A DNA stretch of 64,000 bases from Lethocerus indicus. Lineage: Eukaryota > Arthropoda > Insecta > Hemiptera > Belostomatidae. The first letter of the stretch is position 1. Every line of letters begins with the position of its first letter. Both the position numbers and the translations under genes were made by a program. The notes under the pieces are model-generated. The model had not been told where the DNA came from. It worked only from the letters and a program-made list of their open reading frames with translations, and did no database searches. The DNA is taken from contig JACDQD010000001.1 in assembly GCA_019843655.1 (NCBI GenBank), positions 39,397,392 to 39,461,391 on the forward strand, read 5' to 3'. Below are positions 1 through 15,023 of this stretch, piece by piece.

Positions 1-161
1 GATTTCAACATCTTTAAAAATATATAATGATATCTATCAAATATATATACATATATTGTTATATACAACACATAGATCTATAACATCCACATTTAATCTT
101 TGAGCTTAGTTCTTATTTCTAGTTTAAACACTGGCAGTAAAATTTGGATCATAAAATTATA

Positions 162-167
162 TTTAAT
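162..167 (-). terminator. Possible VgR poly(A) signal (ATTAAA)
   Basis: About 90 bases past the VgR stop, the minus strand reads ATTAAA, a common variant signal. A second copy lies at 92-97. There is no AATAAA between the stop and the window edge. Such hexamers are frequent by chance in this AT-rich DNA. Confidence 0.3.
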
Positions 168-257
168 ATAAATATCTACATATCTTCTTTAACAACATAA
201 CAACTAAAATTAAAAATAATATAACAGGACATAAAATATTCAAAGTTAATACATTGG

Positions 258-2963
258 TCATTTTGTGAGTTTACTTTGGGCATTTGGTTTTTTGCCAGTT
301 ACCTCTTCATCACAGTCAGAGTCTATAGATTCAGAAGATGAAGCCAAACTCCAATGACCTTCATTTGGCAAAAGGTAAGTAGTGTCTCTGTTTTCAACTG
401 TCTCAGATTTTGAATTTGTATCCTGAAAAATTCACTATATTGTTATGTATCAATAAGTTTGTATTCAGATGCAGAAAATTGTAATCAACCCAATAAATAG
501 AAATCTATAATAGAAAGCTTCATGAGCTCTTCAATGAATAATTGAAGTTTTTCATAAGTTTCAAAATATTATTAAAAGTATTAGTACTTAGTATTGAAAC
601 AATAACATGAACTTTATTAACTAACGAAAAAATAATAAATATCATACCTTCATTCTTGGATTTTCGTATTGATGTTGCCCTGGAATCAATTGAGATGGAT
701 GAAATCTAGACATACGATGTGAAGCAGCACTACCAAGTTCAAAAATAGGGTTTTGAAATTGTATTCTGGAAGTAATTAAAAATGATAAAATACCTATAAC
801 TTTTATAGCTTTAGAGTTTTCAAATTTATAATTATGCTAGCAAAGATTAAGTAATATTAATATCAACACTATAATTAAAATAAAAAGTTATAAAACTAGC
901 AATGTTATTCTACTACAGAGATAATATTCTGAAATTGAAGTACTCATCACTTAACTCAATTAAGTACATTAATTAATCAATTCAGTAATAAAATGTCACT
1001 ATCAACCTCACTAACCTTGTTAATCCAGTCTTTGCACCATTAAGCCATGGGAGATAATGAAGTCCTACATATGTTAAACCACCACCAATACCGATAAATA
1101 TGAGGCATATGAAAAACCACATTCCCCAATGAGTTTCACTTCCTTCTACATTCAGTTTCTTAACAAAATTTAGCCTATATGTCTCCTGTAAGAACACAAA
1201 ATATTGAGTAATTACATTATTTTAGTATTGGTAAGGTGAAGATTTTTCAGTATTTTATTTTTAACTTTATTCATTATATATTATTTTATTATATTCAGTA
1301 AAATTGAGTATCCATGTTAAAAAATATCTGACATGTATTTTTCTCAATTAAGTTATTTTTCAAGTCACTACTTATTTATAAAGCACACACATTTGTTAAA
1401 CTGCATTCCTGGCCAGGGCGTATTTTTGTTCCATCTTCACATAAACATGTATAACCAACAGAACTCTTTACACACAAATGAGAACACATAACCCCTTCAC
1501 ACACATTAGGTCCTTAAAATAAATTAAATTAGAATACAAATTAGAAGTATGAAAATTAGTATGAAAATTCAATAGACATAATAATAATAATAATAATGGG
1601 CTTAAAATAAAATGACTTTCATAACATAAAATTTAAACTAAATCTATTCCACTAATGGTAAAAGTGGAACATTAGGTCAAGCTGCATGAATCTTTGTGGA
1701 CAAAAAGAAAAATATAAAATTTTGTTTATTTATTAACCATCTTCTTGCAGGGCCGGCTGAAGTATTCTGAGTCTTTCAATACCCGCAATGGAATTGTCTG
1801 GTAAAAGCCTGATGAAATTGCACACAGAATGAACTGAACCATACAGACCGCATTTGCCGACCATGCCCATCAGTTTATCATGGTAACTATTACTTCTTGA
1901 TTTTCCATTCAACCAATAAACATAATCTTCAAATAATACAATATCAACAGGAGAATTCTGAAATCAAAAATAATTTCAATAACATTTCAATTCAACTATT
2001 CAGCAATGCTATATTTTCATGGTATATTTCTTGCTTGAAATATAAAAACAAACAAAATAAAGAGCATGAACCACTTTTAAAAAAAAATTAACTAGAATAT
2101 GATCGCTGTGATTTTCTGCTTTTTGATCTCCTCTAAGAAACCTTAAATTACAATATATTAATGACCTGTGTCTTATAAACAAGCTCTCGGCCAGATCCAT
2201 TGTAATCAGCTCTTTCAATTTTTCTTGATGAATGGTCAGCCCAATATAAAATATGATGAATTGAATCAACTGCAATATCAGTGACTCTTTCCAAATCATG
2301 TTCCAATATAGTTAACTGATTTGCCCCTGACATTTCAGCACGCTTTAATGTGCACTTACTGTCTTTGAAGTTATACCAACTTGTTTCAGTCCAAAACAAC
2401 CAACTAATAAAAAAAACTACTATTAATACATTCTGTAATAATGTAATCATTCAAAAATGATTTGCATCTTCCTAATATAATTTGTAATGGGGGTAGGATA
2501 AAACATCACATCGAATCAAAACATTTGATTAAAAAAAATAAAAATATAACTTGAAATATGAATAATCAATAAAATCACCAGTAAGAAAAATAGAAAGCAC
2601 ACATTTAGTATTTAACCACTCTCAAAAGAAGGAATAACACTTTAAAATATTACCCAGAATGAGGATCCAAACGTAAAGCGTCAATTGTTACATCATTTGA
2701 GGCAGATACTATGTTGGCACATTTTTGTAGTTCAAGATTACAAGCACGTATAACATGTCCTTTTTCAACAAGATAGATATTTCCAGTGAGCCAGTCATAA
2801 GCAATTTTTGTTGGTTTTATAATATTTGTAACCTTTTCAAACTTTTCTGGTGTGTCTAAAGACATCTTGGTCAATGTTCCAAGCTGTTCTGTTGTAAAAG
2901 AAAAAAATAAAATTATTCTGATGTCTGTATAAACTGCACAGGTACTTACTTCAATTACAATAA

Positions 2964-3027
<64 letters not shown>

Positions 3028-6000
3028 TAATTTATTTAAAGCAGAATATAATACCATGTACTATATTAAATAAGATATTTTTACCTGTAGTCCAAAATAT
3101 TTCACGTGCGTTTGCATTAATATCCATTCCATCAATATGAATTTCAGAGTGAAATTTATAAATAATATCAGTGCGGGACAATGAAGCAGTCTTAAATCTT
3201 ATTTCACCTTGTGTTATATACACATATTCCATTTCAGGTCCTAAATATAGATACCATATGTACATAAATAAATAAAGTTTTAATAATGTATGTGGCTCTT
3301 CAATTTTCTCAGAGATCAGCTTCTATGTAATAGTGTAGTAGTAATTAAATATTTTTAAAGTTAAAAATTGTAATAAAGTAGTTTGGGACACTTCATATTG
3401 TGCCCTAGGTTAAAATCCATTGAATATAATAAACATATTAATTCCAAAATCATATTTACAGCAAGAAAATTTAGTGATAAGGCTTAATAAATAATAATAA
3501 TACAATTGGTTATTAATCATTTCCACTAATTAAGCCATTATATAATTCTAATAATATTTAATAATAAATACTATATCGTTAAAAATATTATTTTATAACA
3601 TGATTTAATAATAATTGTTTTCATACCTTTTGCCTTGCATCTTTTTCTATCGTCTCTTAGTTGATACAAAGGTTCACGACAAGAACATTTGTAGCTCCCT
3701 TGTGTGTTTTTGCAGTCATGAGAACAAGCATATTTATTATCACATTCATTTATATCAACACAATTTCTTGCGTCACCTTGTAATTGGTAGCCTCTTGGAC
3801 AAGAGCATTTTGGTCCCGTTGGGGTTTCAGAGCATGTATCACTGCACTCAGCCATCTTACAACCTTTTCCTATCATGAATACAAACAGAAATTATTTACT
3901 TCTTATATTCTATACTTATAGTACTTTTTCTATTTTAAACTATAATATTTTCATTTTTCAAATGTATTACCGCATAATCCACCTTCATCAGACCCATCTT
4001 GACAATCTAAATGCATGTCACACACCTGACTAAAAGAAATACATTTTCTGTCCCTGCACTGAAAGCCTTGGCAGACATCATCCCCTGTTATTCAAAATGA
4101 AAATGAAATATACAAAAATAATCAATAATACATCACTATATTATAATATAATCTAACAAATACAATTAATGATTTGAGGAATTGACGACAGGAAATGTTC
4201 GAAAAAAGATCCCTAAGAATTAATCCTTACAATAATTGATAAACCAACATAACAATGAAACCTACAATGTGAATGCTTTCTGTCATTCAGATGACCACAA
4301 TTGACAGGGTCTTCATCAGATTTGTCATTACAGTCATAGACACCGTCACATACCCATGATCTTTGTATACACATATGACCTGACGGACATTCAAACTCAT
4401 CATCTACACAACCTCTACAACCAATTTCATCTTCTCCTCTTAAACATTCAGATGTGCCATTACATCTAAAATACAAAATATTAAATTACAAATTACAAAA
4501 ATATTATTACAAATTATATTCCTGTTAAATAAATGAAAAGAAATAGCATTAAAATAAATGAGGTTTTGAATAATATATTTATGATTTCCATAATTAATTT
4601 CTGTTCGTTAGTTTTTTAATTGAAATTAACATTAACATCTTATCATTAATAAAGTTACATAATTATAAAGATAATACGTAAGTTACATAATAATAAATAC
4701 AAATTAACAGGAACACTTAATAGGCCATTTTAAACTCACTTGGCATTGTTTGGCAAGCAAACATCCGGTTCAGATTCACAAGCAAATTCAGTCTCACTAC
4801 AAACTATTGTACTAACATGTTCTTCAACATCTTTAATTATTATAGATTCACTGACAGTTTCAATAGTGCAATCCTTTTCATCTGAATTGTCATCACAGTC
4901 ATTCATACCATTACATACCAAATCTTTACCAACACAGTTTTGGTTTGCACACGTAAATAAGGAGTCTTCACACTTATACTTTATACCTGAAATTCATGGA
5001 ACATGCCTTAAAAATGTATTGATATAACTTTAACATAACCTGGATAAACTGTTAAAACAAAAATATTTTTGGTCAAAATGGTACTGGTGGTAAAGGTATT
5101 TTGCTCCTGATCAGAAGGTCAGGTCTGAATGTGACCATAGCTAAAAAATAAGATATTTAAGTTTAAGTTAATTCACACTGAATTATGAGTATTGAAAAAT
5201 ACAATTTTAAACAGGTTGTTTATTTGCAAAAAACATTACAGAAAAGAAATTTGCAATTAAATAATTTAATTAATTGCTTAACCTGTAATTGTTTTTTATG
5301 CATTGTTTGGTAGTTAAATTATATCAGAGTTTATACTTATTTGTATAAACAGATAATGTTATAAGATTCTGTCGAGTGTATGAATAACATATTGAGTTGT
5401 TTCAATTCCATAACAAATATGAAAATTATAATTGGATTAAATGTGTTTTAAATAATATAAATACATTATATTAATACAGTTGTGAAGGTATATTTCATTT
5501 TATTGGTTCAGGTAAAATATACTATCAGAGCATTTTAAATTGGGTTTAATATTTGAGAGCTTTTAAGCTTAGTTAATTAATTTTTTCTCTACAAATTAAT
5601 TAACAGAAAAAATATTGATAATAATAAAGAAGAAATATTTAATACATGTTTATGTAGCCAAATAGAAAATTATTTGGAAACATAAATTAGAATAAAATAA
5701 CCACATAAACCTAACACCTTTTGTGAAACCTAAATTTTAAAACCAATTGAAACTATACTTACTACAGCCTTCATGTTCATCAGATGCGTCTGGGCAATCT
5801 AATTGTTTATCACATTCCCAAGATTTAGGAATACATCCTCCATAATCACACTTAAATTGTGTAGTAGAATTGCATGTGTTACTTTTACAGTTATCTTCAT
5901 CACTACTGTCTTCACAGTCTCTCTTTTCATCACATCTCCAAGCACCAGATATACATTCACCAGAGCCACAAAGAAATGTTGATTCTATTCATCAAATTTA

Positions 6001-9000
6001 TTAGTATTATTGATTAGTTTGCAATAAATAAACAATGTCATATGTCAATTTGCAATTGAAGGGAAATTTGGTCTGCCACCAGGATTCTAATGAGGTAATG
6101 ATTTCAATCTGTGAAATTGAGATCAAATTTCAATTACCCCCCTCATCAAATTATCATTAATCCAATTATCAAGAATATTTTGTGTAACATGTAACAAATT
6201 CTCAATTTACCTCCATTGCATGTTTCAACAGCAGAGCAATCAAGTTCATCAGACTTGTCTCTGCAGTCAAACACAAAATCACATTTTTTATGCTCGCCAA
6301 TGCATTCATTGCCATCATGACAAGCGAAGCTGTAAGGCGGACATGCCTTGGCCACTTCCACACAGTTCCATTCATCATCATTACTTGGACAATCTGGTTT
6401 TTTATTACACCGAAAAGATTTAGGAATGCACTCTCCTGATGAACATTTATATTCATCAGATTTACAAGTAATAACATTCCTACATGTAATTTTATCTGGT
6501 TCTAGTTCCATTCCAGTAGGACATGCACACACCTGAAATATTTATAAATAATATACTAATTGGCTAAACTATTAAATTGGAATTATTAGCAACATATGTT
6601 AACACATGTAATTAACATAAAATATTATTATTTCATAATTTCTGAAAATCCAAGAATCAATAACCTTGGTGACACCAGTAAGTAGACAAATATGACTGCA
6701 CATTCCATTATTTATTTGACAAACATGTTTTTTTCCAGCTATAGTTCCTGTTACTGCTGTTAATTTAAGGTCGTCAAATCCTTCTGCTTGGGCTAAAAAA
6801 TATGTCAATCATGTTTTTTATGTTCTGTAAAATATTTACTTTCAGTAAATTTCTGAATGAAGGAAAAATTATACATTAAAATATTAATGTTTAAATATTG
6901 AGACATTAACTATTTAATATATAATATCTAGTATTAACATGGAATTATCTCACTAATTCAAGGAAACAAAATAATAAAATAAATGTAAAGAATACATTTA
7001 ATAGTAAAGTATTACATAGTATTAAATGCTTTTCACTTGTGTCACCATCATATTTGTTTACCCAATAGAGTTTATTTGAATTATGGTTCACCCAAAATAG
7101 CTGTTTTCCTAAGAAAGTAATATCCACTGGTGCTGTCTCTAACTCACGATATGTATGTTGAAGAGAACCTAAAAATTAGAATTTTTTATTTTTGTGGCAA
7201 TAACAATACAAATACATAGAATTCATTTAATGAATGAGCATTACAATTTATGAACTATTACAATATTTGATATATGTTTCATAAGTTAAATTCAAATGGA
7301 ACAACATTAAATCATACAATTCATTCATGCACATATATTACAATAGAGAAATAATTAATAGTTCTTTTTATAAATACTGTACTGAATAATTAAGGATCAC
7401 CTTCACGTCATTATAACACTTACCTTCATGATCAACACTTGCAATATAACCAGTACCACTATCAGCCCAATATACTCGATGAAGATCTGCATCATATTCC
7501 AAAGCAACTCTAGGACCTATTAAACGTTCTATTACATGCGTTCTTGAAGACATAGAACCATCCATGTGCAATCGATCGATACTAATTGTGACACCATTGT
7601 GAAGCGCAATGTACATGACACTATATAAAAAATGGTTTAAAAAATTAATTATAATTTCTAAACAAAATTTGACAGTATCCCTACTTCACAATGCTAATAC
7701 AAAATAAATTACTTATTAATTATTAATAATAATAAATTAATTATTAATTATTATTATTATTATTTAAAATTAATTTAATTTAATTATTTTAATCAAATAC
7801 TTTAAATGGCAAATGCATGAGCTTCAATACCATAGTCCAAAGAAATTAAAGACGTTAACACAATTAATCTTTGAAAAATATTACAAAATGTTCAAGCCTT
7901 AGAAGATTCAAAATTCTTCCATGAAAACCCTTAAATCAACTATGTAATGCTAAATGTTTATATTTATATACACAAATATCTATATTTATAAAACCACATA
8001 CAAATTGATTTATAAATTAAAAATGACAATTATGTTGACCAAAAAATGCATTTACTTTGAAAAAAGAGAGAAAATTAAAAAATTGAAATAGATATGTCAT
8101 GACCATGAATTAATTAAAATAATATACATTAATATTACCCTTCATCAGGAATAAGAGCAATGTCACAAGGTACGTCACCACCGAGATCTTTCATAAGAAC
8201 AGTTCTAGACATAGTAGTTAAACTCATTACTTCCACTGTTTCTCTTTCCTCATCCACCCAATATAAGTTGTTTCCATACATATCAAAATCCATACCAGTA
8301 ATTTTCCCAATCTGAGAATTAATAAGAACTATCTCATGATTTGTGATCAAGTCATAAGCAACTATTTTTTTACCATGAAGATCACTCAATATTACTCTCC
8401 CTAAAAATGCAAAATATTAGCATAAATATTAAGTATTAAATACTGGTTCATAACATTTTAAAATCATAAACTGATCTAACCTCAATTATTTATAAGACAA
8501 TTATAAATTAATATAACCTGATATTGAATCAAATGTGAGTGCTCCTATTTTACTGATGGATGGCAAAGAAATATCTGATATGACCTGCTTTCCCAAATTT
8601 TTATGTTCTAATTTTATTAAAGTGTGTCCATAACCAACCATCAAATATTCTGTTTTATCCTTTAGGCGACAACCATGCTTATTAGAAGAAAGAGTTTTAT
8701 CTTCTGAACAAGCACATGAATAGCCAGGATCAAGTGAATTGCTTCGAGGAGCAAGCAAGCAAAGTTCACTACAGTGGGTTGGAGAACATGGATTTATCAC
8801 CTGCAAGTGAATTAAAATGGTACTGTAAATATAATATGATATAGGATATAAATAATTTATGCGTTTCCTACAAAATAAACTTCACCATATAAAGTAAGTT
8901 CAATTTATGTACTAATTTTTTCTGTATAGATTTTAGTCAATTCATATCTTACTTGTCCTTCCATTGAAGGATGATATATGTGAATACCATATATTTTATC

Positions 9001-12000
9001 TTTCTTGTCCCTTATGATTGTTTTGCAGTTTTTTCCAGTAAACTTATTGCATGCTTTAATTTCTTTTGCATTCCAATCACTCCAATAAATCATATCTTCA
9101 AAAACGGCAATTGCATATGGATGATTTATAGATTCAGCTACTCTCTAAAAAAAAAATTAAACAATAAAATCATTAGCATACATGAAATACTTAAACTACT
9201 GTCTCGATATGTTTGAAAGCAGCACAGAAATATTTTTATTTTGTACAATAAGCTGCTGCAGCCACTTATGCATGAGTAACATATTTGAAAAAATATGTAT
9301 TGCAAATGAATAAAATATATATAGTCATTATTTCTTTGCAATTATAATTCATTTACACAAAGCTTCATTAATTATATAATCTAAAAATTAAAGGTTGTTT
9401 AAATATTACAAAGTTGTTGATGCATTGAAAAAGGATAAAAAATAAAAAAGGATTTCATGATCTAAGTAATCTATAAACCTAATATCAAGTACAAGGAAAA
9501 TTACTGTAATTAATCAGAAAATGATGAAATAGTACTTATAATTTTTGTCTGATGTTACCATATATGGTATACATTTATTTCATTACTTACATTAAGTGTA
9601 AATTAGTTTTAAATAATATTTATCTTTTTAGAACTATCATTTCTAAAAATCATCCTTACTCTGAATGTTTACTCTTATTTGAGTCCTTAATAATTTATTA
9701 TGTATTTATTGGTAACTAACCCGACGATCAGACTGATCCAATTTTATAGATTCAATTATAGACAATTTTGCATCTACCCAGTACAGGCGTTCATTACCGT
9801 GGTCTATTGTAATACCATTAGGCCAATGAATGTCATTAGTAACAAAGTCAATAACATTAGAACCATCCATACCAGACCGTGCAATTAGTGGTCTTTTCCC
9901 CCAGTCAGACCAGTACATTAATCTGAAAAAATGTAACAAGGATTTAAAATAAATAATTCAGATTTTATTAATTTTAAAGAAATAAAACCTTAATTATTGA
10001 ATATATATTTTGCATAATTTTCTTTTTTTTGTATATCAATTAAATTACACTCATATTCAATGTAAACTACTATATACCCCTCTGTAGGCTGAAGGACGAT
10101 TGCTCGAGGTTTATCTATATCTGCATTATGCAAGACAGTGCAAAATATCCCATCATTTGAACATACTCCAATTTGTTTGTATGAGGAATCTGTGAAGTAC
10201 AGGTTTTGTGTTACCCAATCTATAGCTAGTTCTTCCAGAACCCCAATACCTGTAAATAAAATAATATTAATATCTAATTTAGTCAAATCTGAATTTTTAG
10301 AAACACCTCAGAATCATATAAAACTATCATATGTAAATATAAATAACTAAAATTTAAAAAAGACCTGCAGTCACTACTATTTCTTGTTCTGATCCATCTT
10401 CATTTGATTTTATTATGGCTTCATGACCAGCTTTTATAGTTGACCAATAAATGAATAATCCATCATATGCAACATCAGTTACATGGGGAAGTTTAGTGGC
10501 AACTGGGTAATAAATTCCAGATGTCAAGAAATACGCACGAACTTGTTTAAAAGAGGAAAATATTAGCATGGCTTCACCTCCTAAAAAAAATTTAATTATG
10601 AATTTAAAGTTTTGGAAACTACAGATTTTAAAGATGTTAACACTGCAGCTATACAGAAACATTAAGAATTAATTATAGTTCACTGTATAACCTACCTTCA
10701 GCTTTACATGTTTTTTTGTTTTCTTGAAGTTTGTATCCACTTTCGCAATAACAAATATAACTTCCAACAGTATTATTACACCGTTGGTCACATGTCCCAA
10801 AAACACTACATTCATCAATATCTATAAACAAATATTTGAATATAAATGTGAACATGGAAAATTATAATAAAAAAGGACTAAAGATACCTTATAATAATAG
10901 AGTAATTTCAAGTAAATAAGTATGCAAGAATCAGTAGGATGTTGGATATTTGTTAAAGAGGTATTTTAATAAATTATGTATATAATTTTCATATTTCTTT
11001 GTACGATTTTTATTGTGGACTGTGTTCTATTAACATTTTTGAACTTACCCAAACAAACAAAATTAAAGGAATTTGTTATTAGTTTAATTTAGGCATGCCT
11101 TAAAATATTAATATAATAAAAATTGCATGCTCTTAAATATTTTGCAACTTATCATAATTAATTAAGATTCCATATTTGTATAGAAAGAGAACATCAAATG
11201 AGTAGTATTATTTGATATTTTTATCAAAATCGAAATCTATTTTATTTTTTATGAAATCAACAAATGTTTTATTACCTTCACACACTCCATGTAAAAGGTG
11301 AAAGCCACCAGGGCATAAGCACATGGGTCCATCAGGGAATATTCTACACTCATTTTTACACATTTCTTTCTGACACAGTTCTGAAAATAAAAATTCTTCA
11401 AATATAATTTGTGTGGAAATATATTTTACTAGCAAAATGAATGGACTGTTGGAATATTCAATACTGGTATGATGTAGATTTTGAAATCATATTATTAAAA
11501 TGAAAGCTCCTCATATCCTTTTCATGTTGTAATATTTTAAAATGAAACAATTTTGTTCAATAATAGAAATATTCTTTAGATACTTTTTAAAACATTTACC
11601 TGGTTCCGAACACTTTCCTCCTTCATCAGAACCATCATCGCAATCTTTATGAAGGTCACATATCTTATTAAATTCTAAGCATTTGCTGTGGTCATGGCAT
11701 AAGAATTTCTCATTCAATATGGTACATTTATCTCTATCTTCTGGCATGACCTCTAGAACAAAGTAGTGAAAATGTCATGTATCACATGGATATACCTGTG
11801 ATTCTATTTAAAAAAAAATGTCGAAGCATCATACCACAATGTTCTTCATCGGAATTATCAGTACAGTCTGGAGAACCGTCACATTTCCATTCCATAGGAA
11901 TACAGTGGTGGTTTTTACATTTAAAGCCATCATCACAACTTAACTAAAAAATCATGTCAAGTTATTCCAGTAAACGACTTATGGTACATGTCTATATATA

Positions 12001-14964
12001 AATATATTACAATGTGTATATAATATGTACATATATATGTTGATATGTATATTTATCAATACTTTTTGAAGCATATTTTGTTATTTCGAACCGATGCACA
12101 TTCTATTTGCATCTAATCAAGATTTCTAGCAACATTCTGGTTTTGAATTTTGCCCAACTTCATTTTAGAGCCGATTTTAATTGAATTGACCTCATAATAC
12201 GTTCCATCACTCTTTGTTACAACTTTAGCTATTTAATGGCCAAAGTAGCCCAACTGAACCCGGGGTGTAAATAAGGCGGCAAAAGGAAACCGATTTTCAT
12301 ACAGGTTAAATGCAAACAACTTGTCTTCTGTATATTTTGTCACTACCATTTGACCTCATGCGATAAACAAAATGTATTTTATTATCGCATTAAGATCTGA
12401 TTATTACCTTCGTGGAACAACCGAGTGTTTCATCGCTACCATCTAAACAATCGAGTTTATCATCACAGACCCACTTATTGGGAATACACAATCCATCTAA
12501 ACATTTATATTGATCTTCTGGGCACACGGACGGAATCTGAAACACGGGGAGAGAATATTATCAAATAGAAAAATTACATTGCATTTAATGAAGTCATCGA
12601 TGAGTTACATAAACTTTCGACGGCTCGATATACTTACATCAGATCTGTTGCAATTTTTTTCATCCGAGTTGTCCCCGCAACTGTCTTCACCGTCACATAC
12701 GAAACTTTTCGCAACGCAGTTATCGTTGCGGCATAGAAAGTAAATCGGCGGCACGCATTCGTGGGCTATACACAAATTAGTATTAGTTAATGTTTCGAAG
12801 TTGCAATTCGGACCGCCACCAATGAGATATACAAATTTTTAAATGTTTATTTAAATTTTTATATAAATATGTTCGACAACACGCCTTTCTGTATACAGCT
12901 ATATTTACATGGACTATGGATTACATCAAACGAAATATAGACAATTAAATCGCACAGAACCACTCTGGCGCGTAAACTACCCAAAGGGATAAAATTAAAC
13001 GAATTTTTCGTTAATTTAATTTAAACATTTATTAAAATATTGATATTATGACTGGGCTACAAAATGCCATAGAACCGCGAAAACTGTGCTCCAAACCGCT
13101 GTTCAGTCCTGCAAAAGGGGCCTAAAACAGTTATTCTCTAAAGCGTAATTTGGGCTTAAAACTTTGTTATGCAAAGGGCGAACACTAGGCTCAAAAATGC
13201 CACGCAAACGAAAAAACTTGTCCAAAATCCGCTATTCAAACGTGAAAACGTGCCATGAGAGCCCATATATTGAGAACACAGCACTTTAGTTATTTGAACA
13301 TTGTTTCAGTAGAGGCGCTGGGGGCAATGTACGACCGGTCGCATACCGCTAGTAGTGCTATGATAATACGAATAGCGCATTGACAATGTTATCTTCCTTG
13401 GGCAAAATAATCTCACTAATTTAAAGTTTTTCTAGGTGGGACAGTTTCGCGATTCGGTTTATGATGTCGGTAATGCCATGTGCTCAGTCCATCTTCTTGG
13501 CGGTATGTCGAGGGCTTTACTTGTTTTTTTATGTTATATTTGCTTATGTACTATGATTATTTTATGAGTTGCGCCAGACAGTTGGCCTAATGCTAATTTC
13601 GTATATAAGTCCGTTTCGAAAAATAAGCACATTGGACTTGAGAAAGCTATAAACTCCACCCTACTTTTTTCTTTATCCGCCGATTTATAATAGCCTCTGT
13701 ACGGGTTGACCACCGTAGGTTTTTTCTAAATGTGTTCTTTAGGACTTAGCTACATCGGACCTCTGCCGGCCAGTTAGAAACAAACCTGATTGGAATTTAA
13801 CGAGAGTCTAGATTTACATTTAAAGAAAACGCATTTGTCCAGTCTGTTATAATGCAGCCGCTCTCAATGCCATAGGTGAAATGTCCATTTATAATGAGAG
13901 CAATTAACGGATAAGGAAAGAAAATCGAAGGAAACATTCCTATGTCTGGCATAGCTCAGAACATATAAAGTTTACCATTTTTAAAATATTACTGTATATA
14001 AATATAAGGCTCGTATGTGCCCACGTGTGGTATTATACCTGTTTATTATAACAAAAGCACCTGCATGCTTAAAAAATAAATACATCTGTATTCAGCTGTC
14101 TGGTTAGAATAACGCGGGATAAACACATTACAATTATTGTACAAATAACTTTGGGTCTCATCAAATACTCGATAGATATTTCATAATTACAATAAGATGA
14201 TAATCTTTATGTTGTAAAGGGTAAATAAAATAGAAAACGTATAAGGAATTCTATGTGACAAATGGCTGCATAAGGAGTAAAGGCCAATATTGCAGAAGTT
14301 AAGAGTAACGAATTAAAATAATTAATGTCGTACAAGAAAACAAGGTTTTTTTCCTTAATAAATAACGAGGAATTACTTTTAATAATACTCAAGTCAGGTC
14401 TGGAAGCGGCAAGATGAAGAAACAAATACATTAATTATTAATCCCCAGCCTCTTCCTTCGATTCATCGATGTATCAATGATTACGTCGACATTATATTTC
14501 CCGCGTATGATTATAGTTTATTTAATAAAATTAATTTTCATACTCACCACAATACTTCTCATCGGAATTATCGTTACAGTTTTTTACTCCGTCACACCTT
14601 TCAGTCGAAGCGATGCAGGTCCCATCTTGGCACTGGTACTCGTCCTTCTCGCATGGCTTGTACATGTACATTTCTACCGACCGGAAAAAGTGTATAGAAT
14701 GTTGCGACTCATGGAAAATTGAAGGTAAAAAACGTCAAAAGCCGGTAACTTCAGAATTCCCCTTCAGTTAAACCCTTTTTCCGTAGCCAACTCGCGTTAT
14801 ATAAACAACGAGAGAATCTATTATGTTACGAGAGTATCCATTATGTTACGAGAGTATATTCTCATGGGGTAACCGAAGGAAAATTCCGAGGCCCGATATA
14901 GCTCTCCGCGTAATCAGTGCAAATTTCAACTGATAAAACTAGCTAACTAATAAAGTTCGGTAGA

Positions 14965-15023
<59 letters not shown>

